Assembly (NCBI GenBank): GCA_034408875.1
Contig: JAWXCJ010000100.1
Span: 1-21,909, forward strand
DNA: 21,909 nt
Direction: 5' to 3'
From: JANNHK01 sp034408875
GTDB lineage: Bacteria > Actinomycetota > Acidimicrobiia > IMCC26256 > PALSA-610
The translations under genes and the position numbers were made by a program. Shown here piece by piece: positions 7,400-15,481 of this stretch; the stretch's first letter is position 1, and each line of letters begins with the position of its first letter. The notes below the pieces were generated by a model. The model worked only from the letters and a program-made list of their open reading frames with translations, made no database searches and was not told the DNA's origin.

Positions 7400-8584
7400 T
7401 TGAGAATCCGCGGTTGGAAACAGACCTTCGTGGTCGTCGCCGCGCTGTCGTTGGCACTCGGTGCCTGTGGCGGCGACGACGACGACGATGTCTCCACGGA
7501 CGACACCGAAGCCACTACGGACGAAACCGAGGCAACGGACGACACCGCTGCCGAGGGAGACGGCGACGAAGCCGCCGCGTCAGTCACCCTTGACGACGTG
7601 TGCGAAGAAGCCACGGCCGCCGGTGTGACCGCGCCCGAGGGCTACACCGTTCGGCTCGTCACCGACATCGGCAAAGTCGACGACGGCACGTTCAACCAGT
7701 TCGCGTACGACGCGATGATCGCGGCGAGCGAATGCTTCGGGTTCGAGACGACCTTCATCGAGACGGCATCCGAAGCCGACTACGCGACGAACATCTCGAC
7801 CGCGCTCGAGGGCGGGCCCGACGTGCTCATCACGAACGGCTTCCTGATCTCGACCGACACACTGGCCGCGGCCGAAGCCAACCCCGACACGAGCTTCATC
7901 GGCATCGACCAGTTCCAGGCGGCGTACCCCGACAACTACCTCGGCGTGCTCTTCCGTGAAGACCAGGGCGGATACCTCGCCGGCGTCATGGCCGCCTCGC
8001 TCTCCGACAGCGGCGTCATCGGCGTCGTCGGCGGTCGGGAAGACGTCCCGCCGGTCGTGCGCTTCGTCAACGCATACGAGACGGGCGCCAAGTCGGTCAA
8101 CCCCGACATCGTGGTGCTGTCGGTGTACAACGAGTCGTTCACCGACCCGAACAAGGGCGCGTCGGACGCGGCACAGTTCATGGGTGAAGGCGCCGACGTG
8201 ATCTTCGGTGCCGGCGGACAGACCGGGTCGGGCGGAGTCTCCGCCGCGGCCGAAGCGGGCGCGTGGGGCATCGGTGTCGACCAGGACGAGTACTTCACGA
8301 CCTTCAGCGGGGGAACCGCTCCCGGTTCTGAGTACCTGGCGACCTCGGCCGTCAAGCGCGTCGACCTCGCGGTGTTCAAGAACATCGTCGCCGCGCTCGA
8401 CGGTTCGTTTGCCGGTGGCATCTACCAGCTGGAAGCGGCGAACGACGGCATCACGTACGCCCCGTTCCACGACGCCGACATTCCCGACGACGTGGCCGCA
8501 GCCGTCGAAGAGGCCCGCGTGGGTCTTGCCGACGGCTCGATCGACACGGGTGTCGACCCGGTGACCGGGTTGCCGAACAGCTAA
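7400..8584 (+). CDS. BMP/Med family nucleoside-binding lipoprotein of ABC importer
   Basis: This is the extracytoplasmic substrate-binding protein of a nucleoside-type ABC importer (PnrA/TmpC/BmpA family). The TTG at 7400 is supported by the strong Shine-Dalgarno and by the signal peptide it produces: positive MRIRGWK, a hydrophobic core, and lipobox LGAC with lipidated Cys23. A linker of about 40 residues very rich in Asp, Glu and Thr follows, then the BMP domain with DIGKVDDGTFNQFAYDAM, GIDQFQ, GVVGGREDVPPVVRFVNAYETGAKSVNP and GVDQDEY. The product is 394 residues. The following ATPase, two permeases and salvage enzymes fix the substrate class as nucleosides; which nucleosides, possibly including pseudouridine, is not visible. 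A terminator-like hairpin follows the gene. Confidence 0.92.
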   Translation: MRIRGWKQTFVVVAALSLALGACGGDDDDDVSTDDTEATTDETEATDDTAAEGDGDEAAASVTLDDVCEEATAAGVTAPEGYTVRLVTDIGKVDDGTFNQFAYDAMIAASECFGFETTFIETASEADYATNISTALEGGPDVLITNGFLISTDTLAAAEANPDTSFIGIDQFQAAYPDNYLGVLFREDQGGYLAGVMAASLSDSGVIGVVGGREDVPPVVRFVNAYETGAKSVNPDIVVLSVYNESFTDPNKGASDAAQFMGEGADVIFGAGGQTGSGGVSAAAEAGAWGIGVDQDEYFTTFSGGTAPGSEYLATSAVKRVDLAVFKNIVAALDGSFAGGIYQLEAANDGITYAPFHDADIPDDVAAAVEEARVGLADGSIDTGVDPVTGLPNS

Positions 8585-8609
8585 CGGGCAGCACGAACGA
8601 AGTGATGAC

Positions 8610-8637
8610 GGGCCCGCACGCTCCGGCGTGCGGGCCC
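8610..8637 (+). terminator. Intra-operon hairpin after the lipoprotein gene
   Basis: A 12-bp perfect GC-rich stem (GGGCCCGCACGC, 8610-8621, with 8626-8637) closes a TCCG tetraloop. It lies 25 nt after the lipoprotein stop and 43 nt before the ATPase start. There is no U-tract. It may terminate part of the transcripts, or protect the lipoprotein mRNA 3' end, so that the binding protein is made in excess. Confidence 0.7.
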
Positions 8638-8666
8638 CTCGATACCACGACCACGTGGGTGCAACG

Positions 8667-8684
8667 ATGAGCATCGACCGATGA
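8667..8684 (+). CDS. Possible five-codon leader ORF coupled to the ATPase gene
   Basis: ATG AGC ATC GAC CGA TGA encodes MSIDR, and its stop overlaps the ATPase ATG at 8681 as ATGA. The ATPase gene has no clear Shine-Dalgarno of its own, so reinitiation after this leader is conceivable. GGGTG at 8656-8660 could serve the leader weakly. Such a short ORF can occur by chance, so confidence is low. Confidence 0.25.
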   Translation: MSIDR

Positions 8685-10228
8685 CGGCGGACGCGGACGC
8701 GGTGCCCGTGATCGCGGCGCATGGGATCACAAAGCGGTTTCCCGGAGTGCTGGCCAACGAGTCGGTCGACTTCCAGCTGAAGCAGGGCGAAATTCATTGC
8801 CTGCTCGGAGAGAACGGGGCCGGCAAGAGCACGCTCGTCAACATCCTGTTCGGCCTGTACCAACCCGACGAGGGCGAGCTCTACCTGCGTGGCGAGCGCG
8901 TGCGCTTCACGAGCTCCTCCGATGCGATCGCGCACGGCATCGGCATGGTGCACCAGCATTTCCAACTCATCCCCGTGCTCACGGTCGCCGAGAACATCGT
9001 GCTCGGTGCCGAACCCCGCTCGGGCCTGCGACTCGACCTCCGTTCGGCCCGCATCCGCGTCGAGGAACTCAGCCGCCAGTACGGCCTCGAGATCGACCCC
9101 GGCGAGCAGGTCGAGAACCTCTCGGTCGGCGAACAGCAACGAGTCGAACTCATCAAGGCGCTGTACCGCGACGCCGAGATCCTCATCCTCGACGAACCGA
9201 CGGCTGTCCTCACCCCCGGCGAGGTCGACGAGTTCTTCGACGTCGTGCGCAGTCTGGTCGCGCAGGGCAAGTCGATCGTGTTCATCACGCACAAGCTGCG
9301 CGAGGTGATCGCGGTCGCCGATCGCATCACGGTCATGCGCGACGGCCGAGTCGTCGGCAGCGCCGACCCGGCCTCGGCCACGCCGCAGAGCCTCGCGACG
9401 TTGATGGTCGGCCGCGACGTAATCCTCCAGATCGACAAGCAGCCTGCGCGCCCGGGCGCGGTCCGATTGACCGTCTCGGGGCTCGAGGTGCTCGACGACC
9501 GCGGATCGACAACAGTGTCCAACTTCGACCTCGAAGTACGCGGCGGCGAGATCTTCGGCATCGCCGGCGTCGAAGGCAACGGCCAGCGCGAGCTGGTCGA
9601 AGCGCTCACCGGCATGCGCCCACCTGTCGGCGGCCACGTCGAGATCGACGGCGTCGACTCCACGATGGCCACGCCCCGCGCCATCAGCGAGCACGGAGTC
9701 GGCCACGTTCCCGAGGACCGCAACAAGCACGGCCTCATCGGGGCATTCACCGTGGCCGACAACCTGGTGCTCAACTCGTACTACCGCAAGCCGTTCGCCC
9801 GGGGATTCGTCCGCCGGCAGCGCGCGGTCGAGGAACAGGCGACAAGCCTCGTCGAGCGCTACGACATACGCACCCCCGGAATCCTGATTCCGGCTGAACA
9901 CCTTTCCGGCGGGAACCAGCAAAAGGTCATCATCGCCCGCGAACTCTCACGCGAACTGCGGGTCCTCGTCGTCGCCCAACCGACACGCGGTCTCGACGTC
10001 GGTTCGATCGAGTTCATTCACCGGCGCATCGTCGAGATACGGGACCAGGGCGTCGCCGTCCTGCTCGTGTCGGCCGAGCTCGACGAAGTGCTCTCGCTGT
10101 CTGATCGCATCGGCGTGCTGTACCGCGGGCAGCTCGTCGGCCAGTACGACGGGGCCCAGGCGAGCCGGGACGAGATCGGCCTGCTCATGGCGTGCGGCAC
10201 GACTGAACCCCAGGCGGCAACGGGATGA
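8681..10228 (+). CDS. Nucleoside ABC importer, double ATP-binding subunit
   Basis: This is a fused two-domain ATPase of 515 residues, as in the sugar/nucleoside (RbsA-like, NupA/YufO) group. Domain 1 is complete: Walker A GENGAGKST (43-51), Q-loop near 92, signature LSVGE (147-151), Walker B LILDEPT with Glu172, and switch His204. Domain 2 has the degenerate Walker A GVEGNGQREL, signature LSGGN, and VAQPTRGLD in place of a normal Walker B, where Gln replaces the usual acidic residue. This asymmetry is normal for the family, so domain 1 is expected to do most of the hydrolysis. HVPEDRNKHGLI is the family's conserved second-domain segment. It overlaps the first permease by ATGA. Confidence 0.94.
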   Translation: MTADADAVPVIAAHGITKRFPGVLANESVDFQLKQGEIHCLLGENGAGKSTLVNILFGLYQPDEGELYLRGERVRFTSSSDAIAHGIGMVHQHFQLIPVLTVAENIVLGAEPRSGLRLDLRSARIRVEELSRQYGLEIDPGEQVENLSVGEQQRVELIKALYRDAEILILDEPTAVLTPGEVDEFFDVVRSLVAQGKSIVFITHKLREVIAVADRITVMRDGRVVGSADPASATPQSLATLMVGRDVILQIDKQPARPGAVRLTVSGLEVLDDRGSTTVSNFDLEVRGGEIFGIAGVEGNGQRELVEALTGMRPPVGGHVEIDGVDSTMATPRAISEHGVGHVPEDRNKHGLIGAFTVADNLVLNSYYRKPFARGFVRRQRAVEEQATSLVERYDIRTPGILIPAEHLSGGNQQKVIIARELSRELRVLVVAQPTRGLDVGSIEFIHRRIVEIRDQGVAVLLVSAELDEVLSLSDRIGVLYRGQLVGQYDGAQASRDEIGLLMACGTTEPQAATG

Positions 10229-11385
10229 CGCTACCCGCGACCGACGAGCACAACGGAGGGCACAAGTTCGTACGGCGATACTTCGACCTGCAACCGGTGT
10301 TGGTCCCCATCTGTGCGATCGGGTTGGCCTTCGCGATCGGGAGCGTCGTGATCCTCGCCGTCGGCGAGAACCCGATCGAGGCATACACCGAACTGCTCAA
10401 GGGCATGTTCGGGAGCAAGGACCGCATCGCGGCGTCGCTCGGGCGATCGACTCCGTACATCGGCGCGGCGCTCTCCGTTGCGTTCGCCTTCCGCGCGGGC
10501 CTGTTCAACATCGGTGTCGAGGGCCAGCTGCTCATCGGGGCAACCGTTGCGGCGTGGGTGGGCACGTGGTCGATGATCGGCGACTCTCCGGGCATCGTGA
10601 TCATTCCGATCGTTCTGCTGGCCGGGGTTGCCGGCGGCGGTCTCTACGGTGCGATTCCCGGCGTCCTGAAGGCGCGTACGGGTGCCCACGAAGTGATCGT
10701 CACGATCATGTTGAACAGCATCGCCGTGTTCTACGTGCGGTGGCTGGTCGGCTCGCAGGATCCCGTCATCCTGCGCGACATGAATGCTTCGCGGCCCCAG
10801 ACTGCGCCGCTGCCCGACGCGGCCCGCTTGCCCGAACTCGTGTCGGGCGGCCAGCCGCTGCACTTCGGCTTCTTCCTGATGCTCGGGCTCTGCGTCCTCG
10901 TCTGGTTCGTGTTGCAGCGCACCACGACGGGCTTCGAGGTGCGCATGATCGGCGCCAACGCACCCGCGGCGCGGTACGCAGGCGTGCGGGTCAATCGCGT
11001 CATCGTCCTCGTGATGGTGTCGGCAGGGGCACTCGCGGGAATCGCCGGCGCGTCGGAGGTGTCGGGTACTACCGGCTTCTTGCTCCCGGGAGTCTTCCTC
11101 GCGGTCGGGTTCGACTCGATCGCGATCGCGCTGCTCGCTCGGGCGAACTCGTTTGCAATCGTCCCTGCCGCGATTCTGTGGGGCTCCATGCTCGCCGGCG
11201 CGCCGCTGATGCAGCAGGAAACCGGCCTTTCGATCGACCTCGTACGCATCATCCAGGCCCTGGTGTTGTTGTTCGTCGCGGCCGACGTCATCGTGCGCAC
11301 GATCTTCCGGATCCGCAAACGCGAGATAGAACTCGGCCCGATGGCCGAGGCCCCCGTCAGCGCCGCCTTGGGCGGAACGCCATGA
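10225..11385 (+). CDS. Nucleoside ABC importer permease 1
   Basis: This is an integral membrane permease of the branched-chain/ribose/nucleoside type (BPD_transp_2), 386 residues. About nine hydrophobic segments are visible, starting with a helix at roughly 25-45. The conserved FNIGVEGQ motif lies at 94-101 between helices, followed by a GAHEVIVTIMLN segment typical of this subfamily, and GANAPAARYAGV in the cytoplasmic loop that contacts the ATPase. The ATG overlaps the ATPase stop (ATGA), and its own stop overlaps permease 2 in the same way, so the three membrane-complex subunits are translationally coupled and likely made in equal amounts. Confidence 0.93.
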   Translation: MTLPATDEHNGGHKFVRRYFDLQPVLVPICAIGLAFAIGSVVILAVGENPIEAYTELLKGMFGSKDRIAASLGRSTPYIGAALSVAFAFRAGLFNIGVEGQLLIGATVAAWVGTWSMIGDSPGIVIIPIVLLAGVAGGGLYGAIPGVLKARTGAHEVIVTIMLNSIAVFYVRWLVGSQDPVILRDMNASRPQTAPLPDAARLPELVSGGQPLHFGFFLMLGLCVLVWFVLQRTTTGFEVRMIGANAPAARYAGVRVNRVIVLVMVSAGALAGIAGASEVSGTTGFLLPGVFLAVGFDSIAIALLARANSFAIVPAAILWGSMLAGAPLMQQETGLSIDLVRIIQALVLLFVAADVIVRTIFRIRKREIELGPMAEAPVSAALGGTP

Positions 11386-12689
11386 CGACGGTGACGCTCA
11401 CCACTCGCCGGTCCGCGCCGCGCTTCGGCCGGCTCCAGACGATCGGGCTGCTGTACGGGATCTTCGGCGGACTGTTGGTCGCGTACGTCGCACCCAACCT
11501 CGAGTCGGCCGACAAGTCGTTCGCGTTCGAACCGCCCAAACCAGGGTCAGTCCCGGCGTCGCTGACGTTCGACCCGCGCACCGTCGTATTCGCGACGGGC
11601 GTGTTCTTCGTACTCGCGGGCGTGGTATCTCTGTTGGGCCCGCGCTACGAACGCTGGAGCCGGGCCGCGCTGCTCGTGTCGACGATCCTGCTCGCCCCGC
11701 TCTTCGTCGTGCTCGCCCTCGCGCTCTCCGAATCGGGCGGTACCAACGTCGTACAACTGCTCGTCGAGTCGTTGCGGCTGGGCACGCCGTACGCGCTCGG
11801 CGCGATGGCCGGTCTCTGGTGTGAGCGTTCCGGCGTCGTCAACATCGGTATCGAGGGCATGATGCTGGCGTCGGCCGGTGTCGGGTTCACGTTCTACGCG
11901 GTGCTCGGCGACGCGAGCGGCGGCGGCTGGCTGTGGTTCTCGATCGGGGCCGCGATCATCACCGGCGGACTGGTCGGACTGCTGCACGCAGTCGTATCAG
12001 TCAGCTTCCGTGTCAACCAGATCATTTCGGGTGTCGTCATCAACCTGCTCGCACTGGGTTTCACGAGCTTCCTGCGGTCGCAGGTCATCGTGCCGCGCGG
12101 CATATCCACGGGCGAGAGCACGTCGGCGATCTCGTTGTGGCCGCTCACCGAGATCCCCGTCATCGGCGAGCAAGTATTCGAGGCCAAGCCCATCTTCTTC
12201 GCCATGTTCGTGGTCGTGACGCTCACCTCGCTCGTCTTGTTCTTCACGCCCTGGGGGCTGCGCGTCCGCTCGTGCGGCGAGAACCCGCACGCGGTCGAGA
12301 CACTTGGCATCAACGTCATCAAGATCCGATACCAAGCCGTCATTCTCGGCGGGCTCATCGCGGGGCTTGGCGGCGCGTGGTTCTCGATGGAATCGACGGG
12401 CGGTTTCCAGGAGAACATGACGGGCGGCGCGGGTTTCATCGCGCTCGCGGCGCTGATTTTCGGCCGCTGGCGCCCGTGGCCGGCGTTCGCGGGGGCGATG
12501 TTGTTCGGCTTCAGCCGCGCGCTCGGCACCCGGCTCCAGATCCTCAATGTCGAGGTCGGCGACTTCTCGATTCCGAGCGAGTTCTGGCAGTCGTTGCCGT
12601 ACGTCGTGACAATCGTCGTCGTCGCGGGCGCGATCGGCCGCGCGATCCCACCCGCGGCCGACGGTCTGCCCTACGAAAGGTCGAAGTAA
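11382..12689 (+). CDS. Nucleoside ABC importer permease 2
   Basis: This is the partner permease of the heterodimeric channel, 435 residues. The core begins near residue 120 and shows GVVNIGIEGMMLASA (NIGIEG at 154-159), VNQIISGVVINLLALGFTSFL and CGENPHAVETLGINV, which match YufQ/NupC-type permeases. The first 120 residues form an extension with about three hydrophobic segments (21-38, 68-85, 96-115) and an extracytoplasmic Pro/Asp-rich loop; many permeases of this family lack it or have a shorter version. The start at ATG 11382 is fixed by the ATGA overlap with permease 1. The cdd start lies 2 nt after its stop. Confidence 0.93.
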   Translation: MTTVTLTTRRSAPRFGRLQTIGLLYGIFGGLLVAYVAPNLESADKSFAFEPPKPGSVPASLTFDPRTVVFATGVFFVLAGVVSLLGPRYERWSRAALLVSTILLAPLFVVLALALSESGGTNVVQLLVESLRLGTPYALGAMAGLWCERSGVVNIGIEGMMLASAGVGFTFYAVLGDASGGGWLWFSIGAAIITGGLVGLLHAVVSVSFRVNQIISGVVINLLALGFTSFLRSQVIVPRGISTGESTSAISLWPLTEIPVIGEQVFEAKPIFFAMFVVVTLTSLVLFFTPWGLRVRSCGENPHAVETLGINVIKIRYQAVILGGLIAGLGGAWFSMESTGGFQENMTGGAGFIALAALIFGRWRPWPAFAGAMLFGFSRALGTRLQILNVEVGDFSIPSEFWQSLPYVVTIVVVAGAIGRAIPPAADGLPYERSK

Positions 12690-12691
12690 TC

Positions 12692-13084
12692 GTGCCCGAG
12701 ATCCGTTGGGAGGAGTTGCGCGTTGCGGCGCTCGACGTTGCGCAACGCGCCTACGCGCCCTATTCGAAGCTGCACGTCGGCGCGGCCGCGCAGGTCGACG
12801 ACGGCCGCATCGTGACGGGCTGCAACGTCGAGAACGCGTCGTTCGGGCTCACGTTGTGCGCCGAGTGCGGGGTCGTCGCCGATTTGCAGCGGACGGGCGG
12901 CGGCCGGTTGGTCGCGACCGTCGTCGTCGACGGCGACGGCAACCCGCTCGCACCGTGTGGCCGCTGCCGCCAACTGCTCTACGAGTTCGGCGGCAACGAC
13001 GTGCTCATCGCGACCGCCGACGGCCCGGTACCGCTGGCCGCGCTGCTGCCCGGCGCGTTCGGCCCCGAACACGTCCCGGAATAG
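12692..13084 (+). CDS. cdd: Cytidine deaminase
   Basis: Cdd deaminates cytidine and deoxycytidine to uridine and deoxyuridine. The 130-residue product is the size of the small tetrameric class. Zinc is held by Cys56 in the CAE motif and by Cys89 and Cys92 in PCGRC; Glu58 is the catalytic acid/base. CNVENASFGLT is the substrate-binding stretch. CAEC replaces the CAER seen in Bacillus; the Cys form is the one I know from mycobacterial Cdd, so it is not a defect. The GTG start at 12692 is 2 nt after the permease 2 stop, with GAAAGG at 12675-12680 as a possible ribosome binding site. Together with the following deoA, cytidine reaches free uracil. Confidence 0.95.
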   Translation: MPEIRWEELRVAALDVAQRAYAPYSKLHVGAAAQVDDGRIVTGCNVENASFGLTLCAECGVVADLQRTGGGRLVATVVVDGDGNPLAPCGRCRQLLYEFGGNDVLIATADGPVPLAALLPGAFGPEHVPE

Positions 13085-13086
13085 AC

Positions 13087-14367
13087 GTGACCATCAACGC
13101 CGTCGACGTCATCCGGACGAAGCGAGACGGCGCCGAGCTGAGCGACGAGCAGATCAGGTGGTTCCTCGCCGCGTATACGGCAGGCGAGGTCGCCGACGAG
13201 CAGGCGTCTGCGTTGTGCATGGCGATCGTGTTCCGTGGCCTCGTACCCCGCGAGCTCGCGACGTGGACCGCGGCCATGATCGACTCCGGCGAACGGCTCG
13301 ACCTGGCGGGCGTCGGGCGCCCGACCGTCGACAAGCACTCTACGGGCGGGGTCGGCGACAAGGTCTCGCTCGTGCTCGTACCGCTCGTCGCCGCGTGCGG
13401 CGTCGCGGTGCCGCAGCTCTCGGGGCGCGGCCTCGGACACACGGGCGGCACGCTCGACAAGATGGAAGCCATCCCCGGCTGGCGCGCGAATCTCACCCCC
13501 GACGAGATGATCGCGGCGCTGCGCAGCGTCGGCGGCGTCATCGCGGCTGCGGGACCGGGACTCGTCCCCGCCGACCGCAAGCTCTACGCGCTGCGCGACG
13601 TCACCGCGACCGTCGAGTCGATCCCGCTCATCGCGTCGTCGATCATGTCGAAGAAGATCGCCGAGGGCACCGACGCGCTCGTCCTCGACGTGAAGTTCGG
13701 ATCGGGTGCGTTCCTCCCCGACCCGCGTGAGGGCCGGTTGCTGGCCGAGACGATGGTCGGTCTCGGTGAAGCGCACGGGGTGCGCACGGCCGCGCTCCAG
13801 ACGTCGATGGAAACGGTGCTCGGTCGCGCCGCGGGCAATGCCGTCGAAGTCACCGAGTCCGTCGAGACGCTGCAGGGTGGCGGCCCGCCCGACCTCGTCG
13901 AGGTGACGGTCGAGCTCGCCCGCACGATGTTGACGCTGGCGGGCCGCGGTGACGCCGACCCCGCCGACGTGCTGGGGTCGGGAAAGGCGTTCGAAACCTG
14001 GCGGGCGGTCGTGCGGGTGCAGGGCGGCGACCCGGATGCGCCGCTGCCGGGCCCGAATGAGATCGAAGTGGTGCGGGCACGCACGTCGGGCGTCCTCACC
14101 CGCCTCGATGCGCGGGCGGTCGGTGTCGCCGCGTGGCGCCTCGGCGCGGGCCGGGCCCGCAAGGAGGACCCGGTGTCGGCTGCGGCGGGCGTGATCTGCC
14201 GGGCCAAGCCCGGCGACGCAGTGCGCGAAGGCGACGTTGTGCTCGAACTGCACGTCGACGACCCGGCGCGGCTCGGTGCCGCACTCGACGCGCTCACGGA
14301 CGCGTTCGACATCGGCGCGACCGCGCCCGAACCGCAACCCCTGGTACTCGCCCGTATCGGTGTGTGA
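13087..14367 (+). CDS. deoA: Thymidine/pyrimidine-nucleoside phosphorylase
   Basis: This enzyme splits thymidine, deoxyuridine and possibly uridine with phosphate, giving base and (deoxy)ribose 1-phosphate. The 426-residue protein has the full family pattern: an N-terminal helical domain, the phosphate loop KHSTGGVGDK (83-92), SGRGLGHTGGTLDKMEAIPG (112-131), and LYALRDVTATVESIPLIASSIMSKK with Arg170, Ser185 and Lys189 in the places of the base-binding residues of E. coli DeoA. A C-terminal alpha/beta domain with VSAAAGVICRAKPGDAVREGDVV completes it. Whether it is thymidine-specific or a broad pyrimidine-nucleoside phosphorylase cannot be told; following cdd, broad activity would be useful. 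GTG 13087 is 2 nt after the cdd stop. Confidence 0.94.
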   Translation: MTINAVDVIRTKRDGAELSDEQIRWFLAAYTAGEVADEQASALCMAIVFRGLVPRELATWTAAMIDSGERLDLAGVGRPTVDKHSTGGVGDKVSLVLVPLVAACGVAVPQLSGRGLGHTGGTLDKMEAIPGWRANLTPDEMIAALRSVGGVIAAAGPGLVPADRKLYALRDVTATVESIPLIASSIMSKKIAEGTDALVLDVKFGSGAFLPDPREGRLLAETMVGLGEAHGVRTAALQTSMETVLGRAAGNAVEVTESVETLQGGGPPDLVEVTVELARTMLTLAGRGDADPADVLGSGKAFETWRAVVRVQGGDPDAPLPGPNEIEVVRARTSGVLTRLDARAVGVAAWRLGAGRARKEDPVSAAAGVICRAKPGDAVREGDVVLELHVDDPARLGAALDALTDAFDIGATAPEPQPLVLARIGV

Positions 14368-14383
14368 CCGGCCGTACGAACCG

Positions 14384-14389
14384 TAGGAT
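14384..14389 (+). promoter_or_regulatory. Possible -10 element for a leaderless add transcript
   Basis: TAGGAT fits the actinobacterial TAnnnT pattern and lies 5 nt before the add ATG (14395). Transcription would then begin at or next to the start codon, giving a leaderless mRNA. A weak TGTGAC at about 14363-14368 sits at a -35-like distance. No Shine-Dalgarno is present before add, consistent with leaderless initiation. Confidence 0.4.
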
Positions 14390-14394
14390 GAGTT

Positions 14395-15480
14395 ATGCGT
14401 CCTGATCGCGAGTCGATCCGCCGGGCACCCAAGGTGCTGTTGCACGATCACCTCGACGGCGGGCTCCGGCCCCAGACGGTCGTCGAGCTCGCCGAGAGCG
14501 AGGGCTACGAGGACCTCCCCACCTACGACGCCGGCGAACTCGCGGCGTGGATGACGCGCGGCGCGAACCGCAGCGACCTCGTGCTGTACCTCGAGACGTT
14601 CGAGCACACTGTCGGCGTCATGCAGTCACGCGACGCGCTCGTCCGTGTCGCGCGCGAATGCGCCGAAGACCTCGCGGCCGACGGCGTGGTGTACGCCGAG
14701 GTGCGCTTCGCGCCCGAACTCCACCTGAAGGGCGGCCTCACGCTCGACGAAGTCGTCGAAGCCGTGCTCGAAGGGTTCCGCCAGGGGAGCGAAGGCCGCA
14801 ACATCGTGTTGCGCACGCTCTGTACCGCGATGCGCACCGCGGCCCGCTCGGTCGAGATCGCCGAACTCGCCGTGCGCTGGCGCGACCAAGGCGTGTGCGG
14901 CTTCGACATCGCCGGCGCCGAAGCCGGCTACCCACCCAGCCGCCACCTCGACGCGTTCCAGTACGTGATGCGCGCGAACTCCCACATCACGATCCACGCG
15001 GGCGAGGCGTTCGGGCTTCCGTCGATCTGGGAGGCGCTCCAGTTCTGCGGCGCGGAACGGCTCGGCCACGGCGTACGCATCGTCGACGACATCGTCCCCG
15101 ACGGCGCCACGCTCGACCGCGATGGCCGACCCAAACTGGGCCGGCTCGCGAGCTACGTGCGCGACGTCCGCGTCCCACTGGAGATGTGCCCGACCTCCAA
15201 CGTCCACTCGGGCGCGTCGCGCAGCATCGCGGAACACCCGATCGGCATGCTCGCCAAACTCCGCTTCCGCGTCACGGTGAACACCGACAACCGGTTGATG
15301 AGCGCGATCACCGTGTCGGAGGAATACGCCAAGTTGGTCGAGGCGTTCGACTGGGGCTGGGAAGAGATCCGCTGGACGACGATCAACGGCATGAAGAGCG
15401 CCTTCCTGCCGTTCGACGAACGCCTCCACCTCATCAACGAGGTCATCAAGCCCGGGTTCGCCGAGCACATGCTCGCGTAG
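14395..15480 (+). CDS. add: Adenosine deaminase
   Basis: Add converts adenosine and deoxyadenosine to inosine and deoxyinosine. The 361-residue protein is a metal-dependent TIM barrel with all key residues: zinc ligands His17 and His19 in HDHLDGG, His201 and the proton-shuttling Glu204 in HAGEAFG, His225 in LGHGV, and the Asp of VNTDNRLMS (about 298). GFDIAGAEAG (169-178) and CPTSNVHSG are also family landmarks. The form of these motifs closely matches mycobacterial Add. It is the last gene of the salvage cluster and may also have its own promoter in the 27-nt gap after deoA. No purine nucleoside phosphorylase is present in the window to act on the inosine. Confidence 0.95.
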   Translation: MRPDRESIRRAPKVLLHDHLDGGLRPQTVVELAESEGYEDLPTYDAGELAAWMTRGANRSDLVLYLETFEHTVGVMQSRDALVRVARECAEDLAADGVVYAEVRFAPELHLKGGLTLDEVVEAVLEGFRQGSEGRNIVLRTLCTAMRTAARSVEIAELAVRWRDQGVCGFDIAGAEAGYPPSRHLDAFQYVMRANSHITIHAGEAFGLPSIWEALQFCGAERLGHGVRIVDDIVPDGATLDRDGRPKLGRLASYVRDVRVPLEMCPTSNVHSGASRSIAEHPIGMLAKLRFRVTVNTDNRLMSAITVSEEYAKLVEAFDWGWEEIRWTTINGMKSAFLPFDERLHLINEVIKPGFAEHMLA

Positions 15481-15481
15481 T

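Noticed and set aside
7580..9922. 780-codon open frame on the minus strand opposite the lipoprotein and ATPase genes
   Set aside because: The opposite strand encodes intact BMP and ABC motifs throughout; the antisense product shows no recognisable domain.
9560..10000. Degenerate Walker A and Walker B in the second ATPase domain
   Set aside because: The VAQPTRGLD form and altered P-loop are typical of the second domain in nucleoside/sugar double ATPases, not a sign of decay.
12857..12868. Missing Arg in the cytidine deaminase motif (CAEC instead of CAER)
   Set aside because: The Cys form is the one known from mycobacterial Cdd; zinc ligands and catalytic Glu are intact.
12979..14607. 542-codon minus-strand frame opposite deoA and add
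   Set aside because: It is a shadow of deoA, rich in Arg, Asp and Val without any family signature.
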